This document shows positions 45,974 to 56,089 of a stretch of 64,000 nt of DNA, one piece after another. The translations under genes and the position numbers were made by a program. The stretch's first letter is position 1; every line of letters starts with the position of its first letter. The stretch lies in NCBI GenBank assembly GCA_022496185.1, contig WTXG01000109.1:58976-122975 (forward strand). Direction: 5' to 3'. The notes below the pieces were generated by a model that had not been told where the DNA came from, did no database searches, and saw only the letters and a program-made list of their open reading frames with translations. Origin of the DNA: Multifurca ochricompacta. Taxonomy: Eukaryota > Basidiomycota > Agaricomycetes > Russulales > Russulaceae.

Positions 45974-47404
45974 TCATGTATGGTACTGGATCTTCATAGC
46001 TCTTGGTGGCGGATACTGAGAGGTAGTCAGGGGGGGTCGTGGTGCTTGGGGGGGTGTTTCTTCTGATGCCAGGGCTCTTACTGGGGTAGGGCGAGGAGGT
46101 CCTTGACCTTGGATAGCCCTGGTCTTGCTGCGGCATTGATTGGCGATGTGATTAGGCTTCCCACAATAGAAGCAAAGCTTATTTTCTCGTCGATACTTCT
46201 TTTCTTCTGGGGTTAACTTGGTAGTGCGTGGAGGGGTGTTAGGGTTTCTGGGCTGGGGAGAGGCAACAAAGTTGACTTGGGCTTCTGGGTTATCAGTGGT
46301 AGCTTCTCCAACACGCAGATGGAGAGGCCGAGGTTTGGTGGTCTTGCCATAGAGCTGCCATGCTGCATCAAACTCTCTGGCCTTAGTGACAAGATCACGG
46401 AGTGTGGTGGGCTGGGGGGATAGTCCAAGGAGCTTCTGTCCTAGACCTTGGTTGATCATGCTTCGGAAGGCATAGATCTTGGTGTTTTCATCCACTGTAG
46501 CACGAGTAGCATGGGTGGACCACTCTTGGTACCAGTCATTGAAGGGGCGAGTGCCTTGGCGAATTTCATACATGGCTTTGGTGGACAGGAGGCGACTCTC
46601 TACTGGAATGAACTGTTTTTCAAAGTCAATTCTGAAGCGGTCCCAAGTCCCAAAGGAAGGGGGGTTGGCTTGGAGTGCAGTGTTGGTGCGGTCTCTGGCC
46701 CATTCGCCTGCTGGTGTATCAAGTTTAAAGTGGGTGAGGGCTGCAGAGACTCGTCTACTCTCATCAGTGAAGGCACCCTCATTTAGGTAGTAGTAGTTGG
46801 CTAGTTGGGACCAGAAACGTTCTGCTTTAGAAGCTTGACCATCAAAAGATTCTGGGGGTGCTCCCAGGATCTTTCCACTGGAGGCGGCAGTAGTACTCAT
46901 GATATTCAGAGGTGTTGGTGTCTTTGGGGGGTGTGAAGCAATGGCAGTGGTTGTGGAGGCAAGGGATATGGATGGGAGAGTAGGGGGGGTTCTGAGGGTG
47001 ATAGCACGAAGGGATTGCTCTACGGCTTCAAGGGACTGAGATACTTCTTCTTCGTCTGAGGTGATGGAAGCAACTGGGAATTGGACACGGTGGTTATTAA
47101 GATAGACCCACGCTGTATGGGTGTCAGACCAACGGACTTCCTTTCCGTTGTATGTTCCGTAGAATGTGTGGAGGTCAAGGTTGCTGATGAGGTCAATGTT
47201 GGGGAAATTACTGAGATATTCGTTTACAGGAAGGATGCGGCTGTCTCGAAGGCGTTTCCAGTCGTGTCCAAGAGTCTGAGTGTAGTAGTTGTCTCCTTTC
47301 CAGGTAGCAACAAAAGTACGGTCGTCGTAGTCAAAAATAGGGTGGGTGAAGCCAAAGGGGACTTGAGCTAATTCTTCAGCAGTAAGAGGTCGTTCTGAGG
47401 TCAT
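45974..47404 (-). CDS. gag: E1 Gag
   Basis: 476 codons from ATG (47402-47404), the first ATG of the predicted transcript. N-terminal aromatic-rich region (about 1-105), acidic and Pro-rich linker, MSTTAASSG near 170, capsid-type region (ESFDGQASKAERFWSQLANY; ALTHFKLDTPAGEWA; WYQEWSTHATRA), and a CCHC knuckle CFYCGKPNHIANQC. The annotated frame ends at YHT; an overlapping frame ends at SDF-stop (45945), the counterpart of family B KKDF-stop, and two C7 runs in the tail suggest a homopolymer indel between them. The start overlaps the stop of the preceding ORF as ATGA. Confidence 0.9.
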   Translation of the reverse strand: MTSERPLTAEELAQVPFGFTHPIFDYDDRTFVATWKGDNYYTQTLGHDWKRLRDSRILPVNEYLSNFPNIDLISNLDLHTFYGTYNGKEVRWSDTHTAWVYLNNHRVQFPVASITSDEEEVSQSLEAVEQSLRAITLRTPPTLPSISLASTTTAIASHPPKTPTPLNIMSTTAASSGKILGAPPESFDGQASKAERFWSQLANYYYLNEGAFTDESRRVSAALTHFKLDTPAGEWARDRTNTALQANPPSFGTWDRFRIDFEKQFIPVESRLLSTKAMYEIRQGTRPFNDWYQEWSTHATRATVDENTKIYAFRSMINQGLGQKLLGLSPQPTTLRDLVTKAREFDAAWQLYGKTTKPRPLHLRVGEATTDNPEAQVNFVASPQPRNPNTPPRTTKLTPEEKKYRRENKLCFYCGKPNHIANQCRSKTRAIQGQGPPRPTPVRALASEETPPQAPRPPLTTSQYPPPRAMKIQYHT

Positions 47405-48132
47405 TCAGAGCGGGTGCTAAGGCGGTATGTAGTCCACCCTTGGGCGTTCCAGGCGTAGAAGACTTGGTAGGCGGGGCGAAGGACAGCACGATCTAGACGG
47501 TAGTTGCGGATGTTCCTGTGGATCCAGTAATACTCTTCAACTATTCCTGGAGCAGAGATAACAATGCGGAGTCGCCAAAGGAGATTCTCAAAGTACAGGG
47601 GGTCTGTGGTGATACGGTTAGCTTCACTCAAGGGATGGTAGACGTCAAGGTGATTGGCTCTTTGAGTTGCAAGTTGGGCAGAGCAGTGAAGGTGGAATTC
47701 TCGTAGTTCACTGGGGTTTCGAGTTGGTAATGTCCCAGAGACGTAGATATCGGTGGCAGGGTAGATGTGGTTGACCAGGTGAACAATGGAAGGGGATCGG
47801 GATCGGGACTGATCTGATTCTACAACTGGAAGGTTTAGGAAGGGTGTTGATGTCGAAGCGAGCTGGGTGGATGTTGGGGGAATAGGGGAATAGTTTAGAT
47901 GGGCAAGGAAGGGCTCTGGGACAGGGGGAAGTGGTCGCTCTGGTGGGGGTGCACTGGGACTGGGATGGGTTTGTGCTCTTTGCCTCCTAGTGGTGTGATG
48001 AGGGGCAGGTGTGGCCGGTGTATCGTTACTGCTACGTCTTCTAGGGTTTCTCCTTCTATCTTGGGGGGAGTTGGACTGACTTCTTCTGTGTTGGGACGCC
48101 AGGTTGATAGCCCAGTCAGTAATACTAGCCAC
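47401..48132 (-). CDS. E1 ORFc, Met-poor protein of unknown function before gag
   Basis: 243 codons from GTG at 48130-48132 to TGA at 47401-47403; no ATG in the frame. The context ATC-GTG-GCT is identical to the gag GTG start of B3, and the product would begin (M)AS as Gag does. Basic/Ser-rich N-terminal part (RRNPRRRSS), Pro-rich middle, then an aromatic-rich C-terminal part (YYWIHRNIRNYRLDR; YQVFYAWNAQGWTTY). It ends in ATGA with gag, an arrangement compatible with termination-reinitiation. I do not recognise a family. Retained openness in a young element suggests it is coding. Confidence 0.6.
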   Translation of the reverse strand: MASITDWAINLASQHRRSQSNSPQDRRRNPRRRSSNDTPATPAPHHTTRRQRAQTHPSPSAPPPERPLPPVPEPFLAHLNYSPIPPTSTQLASTSTPFLNLPVVESDQSRSRSPSIVHLVNHIYPATDIYVSGTLPTRNPSELREFHLHCSAQLATQRANHLDVYHPLSEANRITTDPLYFENLLWRLRIVISAPGIVEEYYWIHRNIRNYRLDRAVLRPAYQVFYAWNAQGWTTYRLSTRSE

Positions 48133-48224
48133 GATGCAAAGGAGTCTCTTTTTATTCCCTTTTCCTACTTAGATTGAGTAATGTGAAGGTAAGTATGTAT
48201 CAAAGGCAGAAGGCCTCCACAACA

Positions 48225-49166
48225 CTATGCCTGGGGGGTAGGGGGGGTTTCTGGGCGATAATTACAGGTGCAAAGATCAATCTCACAGAGGCAGTGCCGT
48301 CTGGGTACAGGAGAACTCTCTTCAAAGTCCGAGGTATTTTCTGTGGGAGTTTCAAGGTCAGACCAGGTGGTAGTAGTACCAATTAAGGCTGTCTGGATCT
48401 GGGTGAGGCGTTCTTCTTCTTGAGTGACTGCTGCAAGGGAAAGGGTAGGGAATGTGAGCTCTTCTGGTTCTGGGGAGGGGGAGAGTTCAGCGTAGGTAGG
48501 GAGATAAGGGGGGTCTGTGAAGATGGGAGGGTTGACAAGGAATGGGCAATGGTTACGAGAGGTGGTCTCCCAGTAATCAGCAGTCCACAGGTATTCAATT
48601 TGTATGCCTTCTGTTTCTACCAGTCGCCAGCCAGAGGGGGAGGGAGCGGAGTGGAGGCGGATCTCGTCAAAGGTGAGATTAATTCTTATGTGGTCCAAAC
48701 GAAAGGTAGAGAGGTAATAAAGACGTTCCCCTCTGAGCACAAGTGTTTCAAGTTCTGGGATGCGAGGAGGGATGTGCTCTTTCCAAAGATATTCGTCGTT
48801 GACACAGATCAGGAGTGTTTCAAGGGGGTCCCCTGTGGAATGGGTGAGCTGAGCAAGGTGCCAGTAAAGGAGTTGGTGTTGGGAGTCTCGGGGAATGCTT
48901 TGGCAAGGTCCGGACAGGAATTGGTTGTACTGGGTTTGAGTGAGAACTCGCCCAAATGGGAGGAGAAGACGAAGGGGTAGATAGATAGTATCAACGTCAC
49001 ACCAGCCTTCTGCTTGTCCGTCGTCGTGGAGGGTGCTGATGAGGGGTTCTGGGTACAGGAGGGCGAGCTGTGCTTCTCTGTGAAGTTGGAAAAGGTGGTC
49101 AAATTGTCTTTGGACCCGTCGGAGGCGGTCTTCTCTTTCTGTGGGGAAGGACACTATTTTCCGCAC
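48225..49166 (-). CDS. E1 ORFb, Met-free open frame of unknown function
   Basis: 313 codons to TAG at 48225-48227, open from a TAA just before 49166, with no ATG anywhere in it. Charged start (REDRLRRVQRQFDHLFQLH), hydrophobic middle, an aromatic segment (QIEYLWTADYWETTS), an acidic Pro-rich tail and a C-terminal Cys cluster (HCLCEIDLCTC). No known domain recognised. The candidate GTG is in weak context, so the start may be elsewhere, reached by frameshift, reinitiation or splicing. Confidence 0.5.
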   Translation of the reverse strand: MRKIVSFPTEREDRLRRVQRQFDHLFQLHREAQLALLYPEPLISTLHDDGQAEGWCDVDTIYLPLRLLLPFGRVLTQTQYNQFLSGPCQSIPRDSQHQLLYWHLAQLTHSTGDPLETLLICVNDEYLWKEHIPPRIPELETLVLRGERLYYLSTFRLDHIRINLTFDEIRLHSAPSPSGWRLVETEGIQIEYLWTADYWETTSRNHCPFLVNPPIFTDPPYLPTYAELSPSPEPEELTFPTLSLAAVTQEEERLTQIQTALIGTTTTWSDLETPTENTSDFEESSPVPRRHCLCEIDLCTCNYRPETPPTPQA

Positions 49167-49219
49167 CCAAGAACTCTTTTATTTACAAGGAACCTCTACA
49201 GTTATGCACAACGTACTGT

Positions 49220-50240
49220 TTAGAGGTTGATATCAAAGTCTATATCTTCAAAGCAAGGGTACCCGTCTGAAGGGTGTATGGGAAGGAAAGGGAGGGGGTT
49301 GGTGGGTAGACGAACAGGGGAAACTAAAGGGACAAGCTCCAGATGGTCTCTAAGTATATCTCGTACTGTGAAGTATCTTTCTTCTACTAGGACCCCAATG
49401 TCAGTGAAGTTAAGGGTGCCAAACAAAGAGAGGAAGCGTCCGTCCAGAAGATCAAAGCCTTGGAGCAGTACTCTAGCCCCACTGAAGACGTCCTGGAGTT
49501 CTGGGGAGAGGGAGCGATGAAGGCGGGCAATGGAAGCGTTCCAGGAATAGACAAGGAGGCCCTTGGGGAAGGTAAGAATGTTGGGGGCCAAGAACCCTAC
49601 CTTGGCACAGAGATTGATGTTTACAAAGTGGGAGGGGGGGTAATAAGTGGAACGAAGGAAGCGATCAATACGAGGGCGAATAGGAACGATATGGAAGTGA
49701 GGAAAGCGGAAAGAAACGAGCACACCAGGAAGGTAATTAGCTCTATGCTCAAGCACGTCCAGGAAGCAGGGATATTGATCAAAAAGGCTGGTTCTCTCGA
49801 GAACTGACTGGGCACCCAAGATTCTTGATTACCGTCAATCGAATGGTAGATAAGAAATTGGTGAGGGTTGGTTGGATGGTCAAGGCACACAGGACGATGA
49901 AGGTGAAGAGCAGGAGGTGCTGGAGGATGGTCAGTGCCAGGGTGGCGAGGGGAGAGAGCGTTTGCAGTGGTGGGAGGGGGTGGGGCAGGGGTTGGAAGGC
50001 GAATATAGCGAGGAGGGGGGGTACCAAAGGTGTTGGACGCGTTCAGAAGACCTGGGGGAGCAAGGGGAGGTAGTTGGAGGGTGGGGGAGGGCACAGGGAA
50101 AGGGTGAAGTTCTGGGAGTTCCAGAGGAGGCAAAACCGACGAAGGGGGGGCAGGGGATGCTGTGGCAGCTGCCTCTACTAAGGCAGCAAAGTTGAGGATT
50201 TCGTGGGGGGGGTAAGCTCGTAGGGGGGGAGTCTGCTTGA
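49220..50240 (-). pseudogene. E1 ORFa, Met-free open frames broken at homopolymers
   Basis: Two overlapping open frames: a Pro-rich one (about 50240-49810, ILNFAALVEAAATAS then PPLELPEL, TPAPPPPTTANALSP, DGNQESWVPSQF) and a second to TAA at 49220 (SLFDQYPCFLDVLEHRANYL; DRFLRSTYYPPSHFVNINL; FPKGLLVYSWNASIARL). They look like one protein interrupted near 49800. Runs of 7-8 C near 50210-50230 also shift the frame at the beginning. No ATG in any of it. Unknown function. Broken versus naturally frameshifted cannot be decided here. Confidence 0.45.
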
Positions 50241-50312
50241 TCCGAAGAGTTGGTCAAAGGGGAGCTGTTCTGGGACACTAGGGCACTTGTCAGTCACTGT
50301 CTGCTGCAAAGG

Positions 50313-50322
50313 AGACTGTCCA
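50313..50322 (-). other. E1 primer-binding site, complementary to its own transcript 5' end
   Basis: Minus strand tggacagtct, 2 nt inside the 5' LTR edge, is exactly complementary to AGACTGTCCA in the LTR (50515-50524). A tRNA 3' end is the alternative primer, since the site begins TGG. Confidence 0.65.
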
Positions 50323-50324
50323 AA

Positions 50325-50907
50325 TGTTACAACTCACTGTCGACTGTCTGGACAGTGGGTTGTATGCAAAGGGGAAGGGATTTGGAAGTGGGCAAAGGAT
50401 GAGAGTGAGGGTGAAAGTGCAAGGGAGACGAAGCGAACAGCTCAAGGGCAGGGGATGAGAAGCCTTCCACAAGGTGGGGCTAATCTCCTAGGTAATCAGG
50501 AACCGGATCACAAGTGGACAGTCTGGAGCTGTCCATTCTATTCCCAAAGGGTTTATATACGTAATTACAACCGGGACTTTGGTCTGTGCACCACTTTAGG
50601 GGAGGTTAACTTCGCTCTAACTCCCTACTGATCCACCAATGAGAATAGCCCCACTTTTGGGCTTAGGAATCCGCAGTCCGCAGTCCGCAGTCCGCAGTTT
50701 GTGCACTGCTGTTTAGACATTGTGGGGTTCTGTTAGTACTCTTCCCACAGGTCTCCAATTTGGCAGGAGTCCGGCCCTGGTCCGGACCGGCCCTTCTCTG
50801 GTCTTAATCTAGGGTTATCTTCGTCTCTGAGGGTTTTACAAGGTCTCTGGGAGCGTCTGAGGATTTCTGGGGGGTCAGGAGGTTTTCTAGGGTGTCAGTT
50901 CATGACA
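50325..50907 (-). repeat. 5' LTR of E1
   Basis: 583 bp, nearly identical to 41599-42181, followed by the second gtggg. Confidence 0.96.
50552..50559 (-). promoter_or_regulatory. TATA box of E1 LTR
   Basis: TATATAAA on the minus strand, 35 nt before AGACTGTCCA (50524 to 50515), the proposed transcript start. Confidence 0.6.
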
Positions 50908-50912
50908 GTGGG

Positions 50913-52301
50913 TGGGTTGTTGCAGATAGGCACGACTGTAGCTTCTGCCACCCGTGCCCCTTTCTTTGGGCACTCCCTTGACATATGGCCCAGTGCTTTG
51001 CAGCGAAAGCACCTTCCTTCCTTCATTAATGTCTGCCTTTCGTCTTCCGTTAGTGCAACCCGTGCTCTGGTTCTGTCAGCTGAGGTATCCATTGCATTAG
51101 GATCCCTCTGGGGAGCATGGGCAGGCTTGACCCCGAAGGCAGCCTTCCACTGGTCTCGAGTCTTTCCCTTCTTGGTATCGACTCCAAAGCGTGTCTGGAA
51201 GTCGAGATAATCTTGCTGCTGTCGTCGAGCAGCATCAACCCATGCATCCCAGTCCTGGGGGTGGTGGAACTGGATGATGTTTTTGACCAGTGGGTTAGGC
51301 AACCCTTGCGAGAAGAGGTCTAACGTTGCCTCTTCATCTGTGTCGTACCCAGCCCTGTTGGCTAGACTTCTGAACTTGGCCACATAGGCGTCCAATTCCC
51401 CTTTTTCCATTTTAAGGGATTTTAATTCTCGGGCAGCCTTCTGCTTGGCCTGTCCATCCGTGAATGCATCCTTAAATCTCTGGGCGATGGTTTCCCAAAG
51501 AACTTCACTAGTGGTGCAATGACCACCTTCGACTTGCTCATTCAGCCACTCCAGCTGCTCCATTGTCCAGTCATCTACCGCGTCCCCTCGTATCAGAGAT
51601 AGGAAAAGGTTGGCACGTTGGAAGGGGTTAATGATCTGGGGGACGTCATGGTTGAAGTTTTTAAACATTGTAAACTCCAGCATAAATTTCTTGCTCTGGG
51701 AGCGGTCCCCTGTGAAGGTCTGGGGTAGTACTCCCGACAGTCGTCCCAAGGGTGGGGGTATATTTGGCGGCATCATGGCAGGTGGGGGTGGTGGAGGTGG
51801 AGGGGCTGGGTCTGGGAGTTGGGCAGCAATGGTGGACATGTTTTGTTTTGACGTGGTGACGGTGCTGGTGGACTGTGTAGATATCTGAGGAGTTGTCAAA
51901 GCAGGGGCTCTGAACGTGACAACTGCCGGTGCAACTGGGGTTGTAGTCGACGCTAATACCAGTGCTTCTTTGCTATGTTCTTCTACGTACTCTTCTGGTT
52001 CAGAGTCCGTGACAATGGCCAGGGGATTTTCTCTCCATGGTCCTAATCCGAATTCAGGTGGGGCAGGTCCTGTAGTGACCCAAGAGTGTCAGCTGTCCGA
52101 ATATCGGATACGATACCAAACCCTCTTCTCGTCGTCGTATTCTACCGGTTGGTATCTTCCGTCGTGATAGACGTAGTATCCAAACTCGGACTCAAAATCT
52201 TTCCAGGCGGCAGAACCAAGTGTCTGCTGCGAAAGATTATTCTCGTCTCTTCGTTCGATGAGCTCTTCTTTAAACAAGGTCTGACTGCGGCTGGAAGCCA
52301 C
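50913..52301 (-). pseudogene. B3 gag, main part
   Basis: Starts at GTG (52299-52301) in context ATC-GTG-G, no ATG. N-terminal domain ASSRSQTLFKEELIERR, FGYYVYHDGRYQPVEYDDE, then TGA after SDS (a CGA in B4), acidic linker, MSTIAAQLPDPAPPPPPPPP, capsid (FTMFKNFNHDVPQIINPFQ; WLNEQVEGGHCTTSE; ATLDLFSQGLPNPLV) and an intact CCHC knuckle CFRCKALGHMSREC. The last about 40 codons lie beyond E1 at 41470-41598. Confidence 0.88.
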
Positions 52302-52307
52302 GATGGG

Positions 52308-52318
52308 AGACTTGACTT
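52308..52318 (-). other. B3 primer-binding site
   Basis: Minus strand aagtcaagtct, exactly complementary to AGACTTGACTT at 52542-52552 in the same LTR. Confidence 0.72.
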
Positions 52319-52320
52319 GA

Positions 52321-52905
52321 TGTTACGCCCGGTGTGGGACGTTCCACACGACTTGTGTGACAGCGTGATTCGTAGGTTCAGGTAAGAAACCAATAAGGCC
52401 TCTTGGAGTTGAAGTGGGATGAGTCAAAGTCAAAGGGGCGCTCCCTAAGACGATGTTGAACGGAAAAGTACCAGAAGTACTCGAGACAACTGAGTCAGAG
52501 ATCAAGGGGATGTCCAGAAGACAGGCACCAATGTATTCAATAAGTCAAGTCTGAGGTCTACAGTGTAGCTACAGCGGACTTATATACGTAACTCAATGGG
52601 CATCTACAAGATAAGGATACAGAGTCAGGTGGGCCCAAATATATGGAAGTGGACGGCGTAAAGTCGAGCTTCTGATAGGGTATTAAGTAAGTGTCCGGTC
52701 GTAAAGATAAGGTGATAACAAGATAACAAGTCAAACATAAGCAAACGTTGCATCAACAAGTACAAAGCGGGTCACGGGGATGGAAGTAAGGCATGTGATG
52801 GATCCCACGATGGAGATGTGATTGAGAAGTGCAAAGTGGGTGGCAGGGAGGGGTCGTCGTTGGGGAGTAGAAAGAAAACGGGGGCAGACGGTAGAGGTCG
52901 TAACA
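52321..52905 (-). repeat. 5' LTR of B3
   Basis: 585 bp, tgttacgcccggtgtggg ... gtcgtaaca, then TSD aaagt. Confidence 0.95.
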
Positions 52906-55170
52906 AAAGTGACACCTTGTCTGATGTTGATCACACCCCATTGCGAATACCAACGGTCCCTTCACTATGAAGCTGTAGAAAAGAGGGACAAGTTGAATGG
53001 GAAATGATAAGTCAATTCCCTGTTATTTCCCCAACAGAACCATTCTTCCTCTTGTCCTCGGAAGGGATGCCGTTCAGACAGACCCTCCGCCCGACCAAAC
53101 CCAGAACCACCCCTCCTTTCCGACAACCCTCTCTCATACTGCCATTAGACCTACGAGAGGATGACCTACACTCGATATGCCATCCAGAACGAGTTGCACT
53201 GTGCACTCTTTTGGCACGATATGAATAACACCTCTGGTGTTGAGAACAAGAATGAATGGGAGTAGAAAGTGTGCCGATAAGTAACCAGACTAAGTCTCCC
53301 CATCGGTAATGTGCGATTGTTTCTGACGAACGCCTCGAACCCCACCCCGAGCAACTATACTGGGCATGGCACTGTCGCCGCCCCAGAAAACTGCTTGATC
53401 GCCTACGATCGACGATCAGATTGTGCTTATCTTGGAGCTTACGCCCCCCCCCCCCGAGCTGCATGAATGAACGCTTCAGACCCCATTACCGACACCCATT
53501 TTTCCTGAATTCCGACCAAGTGGCAGTATGATTTGCCCTTGTTACGACATCCTCCGCACCAAGGAACAGTCGCGCACCCCCCAGAACTCACCAGAAACCA
53601 CTGTGTAACCAATTTTTGATCGAACATGATGGACCCAGAAACACTGACGGGAGAGAAACGTACCAGAAGGACACTAGATTCTGTCTACCTGATGGAGCGT
53701 GTGGACATTTATGATGAACACTTCGACCCCAACCTCCGATCATCTTAGGATAAGGCATTGCCGCCTTCCTAGATCCTTTCCAGTCAGAGACCGACATCCA
53801 CTCTTGACACCGACGAACACACTTGCTCTGGGAATAATGCCCCAGGCAACACCAATTTTTGCCTCGTATAGGCGCACTGATCAGATGTCCACTGAAGACA
53901 CTGCGGAACGCACCTGTGGTGGAGCCAGTCACCTCCCAGGTTGTGTCAGAAAGCGATGTATTGCACACACTTGTACGGAATGAATATGTGGACACAGGAC
54001 CATGGAAGTTGCCTACCGCTGACAGAAGAATGCACCCATCCGCAGTCTATTGGGTTGCAGGACTGGTTGCGTATTATACACGCCAAAAAGAATCTCTCAG
54101 ACCCAGTAATGCAGGAGAGGTCCTTGCCAGCATCACAATGAAGAAACACCACTCGAACCCTTATCACTCCCCCTTACCCCGACCAGCTGTCTATCACAAT
54201 GACGCTGTGACCTGAAATCTACTCTGGGATTCAAACCCCAGGTAGTATGAATTCACGCCCCACCCTGATACCTCGATTAGTTGCCTATCGCAGGCTCCAT
54301 GACCCGACGAATGCACCCGCGTGAGGATAATCATCTCCCAGGTTGCGAAGATTGACAGCACAGTACACATGCTCTGAATCGAACGCGGAAGTTTTTTCAA
54401 ACAGAAGCACCCCTCTGAATGCACCAGTACTAAACCTAACACCTACTGGTTGCAGAAGAACCACGAACGCCGACCATACCAAACAACGTACACATCGACT
54501 ACCTAAATGTGTCGAAGTTCACAAGAACACCCCTACTGACTGCCGCTCTGAGGAGCTGAGACTTTGCACACTTGCGATGATTGGGAGGAACTATCACCGA
54601 ATGAATCCCACACCATGCCCGCCTCAACCATCTGATACAGAGAAGACGGAAACTTTTGTTAACCACTCTGTACGACGCTAGAATCCGCTCCAGTTGCCCC
54701 TACCAGTTGCCACAAAACTGGAAAAAGTCAAGAAGATTCAGGAGCAGCAACAGAACCAGCAGAAGCAGAAGAACTTATCTAATGATGGGATAAATATGAG
54801 GCTCAGAATCTGATACGAAGACGGGCAGAAATGTGATGATCCAAAGCCCTGGAGACCCGGAGCATGACCCTGTAGCTCCCCTCCCAACATATCGACGCAC
54901 TCGCAGACCCAGACAGCCGCACTCTAAATAAAAGCGAACCGAATGCGATGGATATCATAAACAATGACCTGGCCACTCGACAGACCCAAAAAACCGAGCA
55001 CGCGGCCCCTGTTCTCATTGTCCGCGGTGCTGACAACCTGAACAGGGGGGTGAATTCCTATTTCCTTTCGCTTTTCTTTCCCTCATCCCTCCCTCTTCCG
55101 ACCCAGACTTCCTATGAAATCGCCTTCCCTTTTTTCCAACAAGGCTTGACAACAAGAACAGCAAACTAGG
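52906..55170. other. Unassigned old sequence with weak internal repetition
   Basis: No convincing gene. AC-rich stretches recur with similar phrases (gacccc...accgacaccc; accaatttttg; gaatgcaccc; ttgcacac) every 200-300 bp, suggesting a degenerate tandem or composite repeat. A run of 12 C lies at 53444-53455. Short open frames (up to 150 codons) show no recognisable domain. Confidence 0.35.
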
Positions 55171-55175
55171 GCTGC

Positions 55176-55330
55176 GCACCGTCCGTTTTACGGTAACGGC
55201 CGTCCATTTGACGGTAATAGGACAGGTACGGCCGACCCGTCCACCGTCTGTTTTTTGTACTCACTGGATCACTGACGGGTATGGTACGGGTACGGATACG
55301 GCCGTTTACGGTATACGGTATTAGACGGTA
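55176..55330. repeat. Degenerate acggta/ggtacgg simple repeat
   Basis: Dense short variants such as ttttacggtaacggccgtcc, ggtacgggtacgg and tttacggtatacgg. Similar in style to the GGGTAY-rich subterminal parts of the hAT-type element, and preceded by ctagggctgcg, which could be an hAT-like end (YARNG), but I found no partner end. Confidence 0.5.
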
Positions 55331-56089
55331 GTACTACAGAAAATAAAATTGTGCAGGGCAGCATGAGCAATAAGCTTAGAGTGATAAAGTAATTAATAGG
55401 TGCATTCTTGAGGTTGAGGGTATTCTAGAGAGAATATAGAGTCGAGCGGGTAGCACGAGCAAGAGTTTTAGAGCAATGAAGCGATGGACGGGGATGTTTC
55501 TCGAACAGGATTATTTATCAGGGCTATTCTACAGCAGCTTTTATGTAGTTTATGCTGTAGTGTAGAAACAGGCATGGTGCAGGCTTGTTTTAGATTCTCG
55601 TGATAATGCAATAGCAACTGCTTTATCTATAGCAGATTTAGTGGCTTTATATACAATTTAGATGTGCTATATTGATACTAAATTAAAGTAAATGTCTTGC
55701 AATGTGATTTGACCACATGATTGATCTGAGATGTATATACTCAGTATCTAATTAAGTGTGAGATGCATTTTGATTTCATCAATTATGTTTTCTAAATGTG
55801 ATCACAATTACATTAAGGCCTAAATAAAGCATCGTATCTAGACTGATTGACAGCTGAACGGCCCAGTGCAGTATCAGGTGCGTGCAAGATGCAACCGCTT
55901 CTTGACAAACGTGGATTGTAATGGTGCTTCTATCCCGCGCTTGCTATGTAGATAAGATAAGATGTAATGATCGTGGTAAAACTCACTGGTGAAGATATCC
56001 TAGTCGGAAGGCTGCCTAGAACGCGGAGATTAATGCTCGCATAAGGCTTGAAGCAGTCAGAGGACTCTGCCTTGCTAATGCAGCAAGAA
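55331..56089. other. AT-rich intergenic sequence
   Basis: About 750 bp without an ORF or clear repeat; nothing I can assign. Confidence 0.3.

Larger units (their letters stand above)
47405..50524 (-). other. AUG-free transcript leader of E1 (about 3.1 kb)
   Basis: From the predicted transcript start (50524) to the gag ATG (47404) I find no ATG on the sense strand in any frame (no cat on the plus strand from 47405 to 50524, read line by line and across line ends). Sequence of this length would normally hold tens. Confidence 0.85.
41599..50907 (-). mobile_element. Young Ty3/gypsy retrotransposon E1 with extra 5' ORFs
   Basis: 9.3-kb element with 583-bp LTRs that differ by one base on my reading (gatgaag / gacgaag), TSD gtggg (41594-41598 and 50908-50912), PBS, polypurine tract, one long pol frame, gag, and about 2.9 kb of open sequence before gag. 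It lacks the ORF3 of A and B. Near-identical LTRs indicate recent insertion. Confidence 0.96.
36114..52905 (-). mobile_element. Ty3/gypsy retrotransposon B3 (family B), split by E1
   Basis: Both LTRs are present (36114-36696 and 52321-52905), with the perfect TSD aaagt (36109-36113 and 52906-52910). Order: PBS, gag, pol, ORF3, polypurine tract. E1 is inserted in the gag end. It is CpG-rich compared with A1 and B1, hence younger, but carries several CGA to TGA stops and indels. Confidence 0.95.

Noticed and set aside
48174..48386. Plus-strand ORFs inside E1, including 48420-48980
   Set aside because: They are antisense shadows of ORFb and ORFc; the element's promoter, PBS and gag-pol are all on the minus strand.
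53012..53464. 150-codon minus frame
   Set aside because: It crosses a C12 run and weakly repeated sequence, and its composition is not protein-like.
54948..55169. Small plus-strand frame near 55 kb
   Set aside because: No ATG context, domain or repeat support, and it sits in unassigned degenerate sequence.
55176..55330. CRISPR-like or telomere-like array in the acggta-rich segment
   Set aside because: The units are irregular and short with no constant spacer length; it is a degenerate simple repeat in a eukaryotic transposon-rich region.
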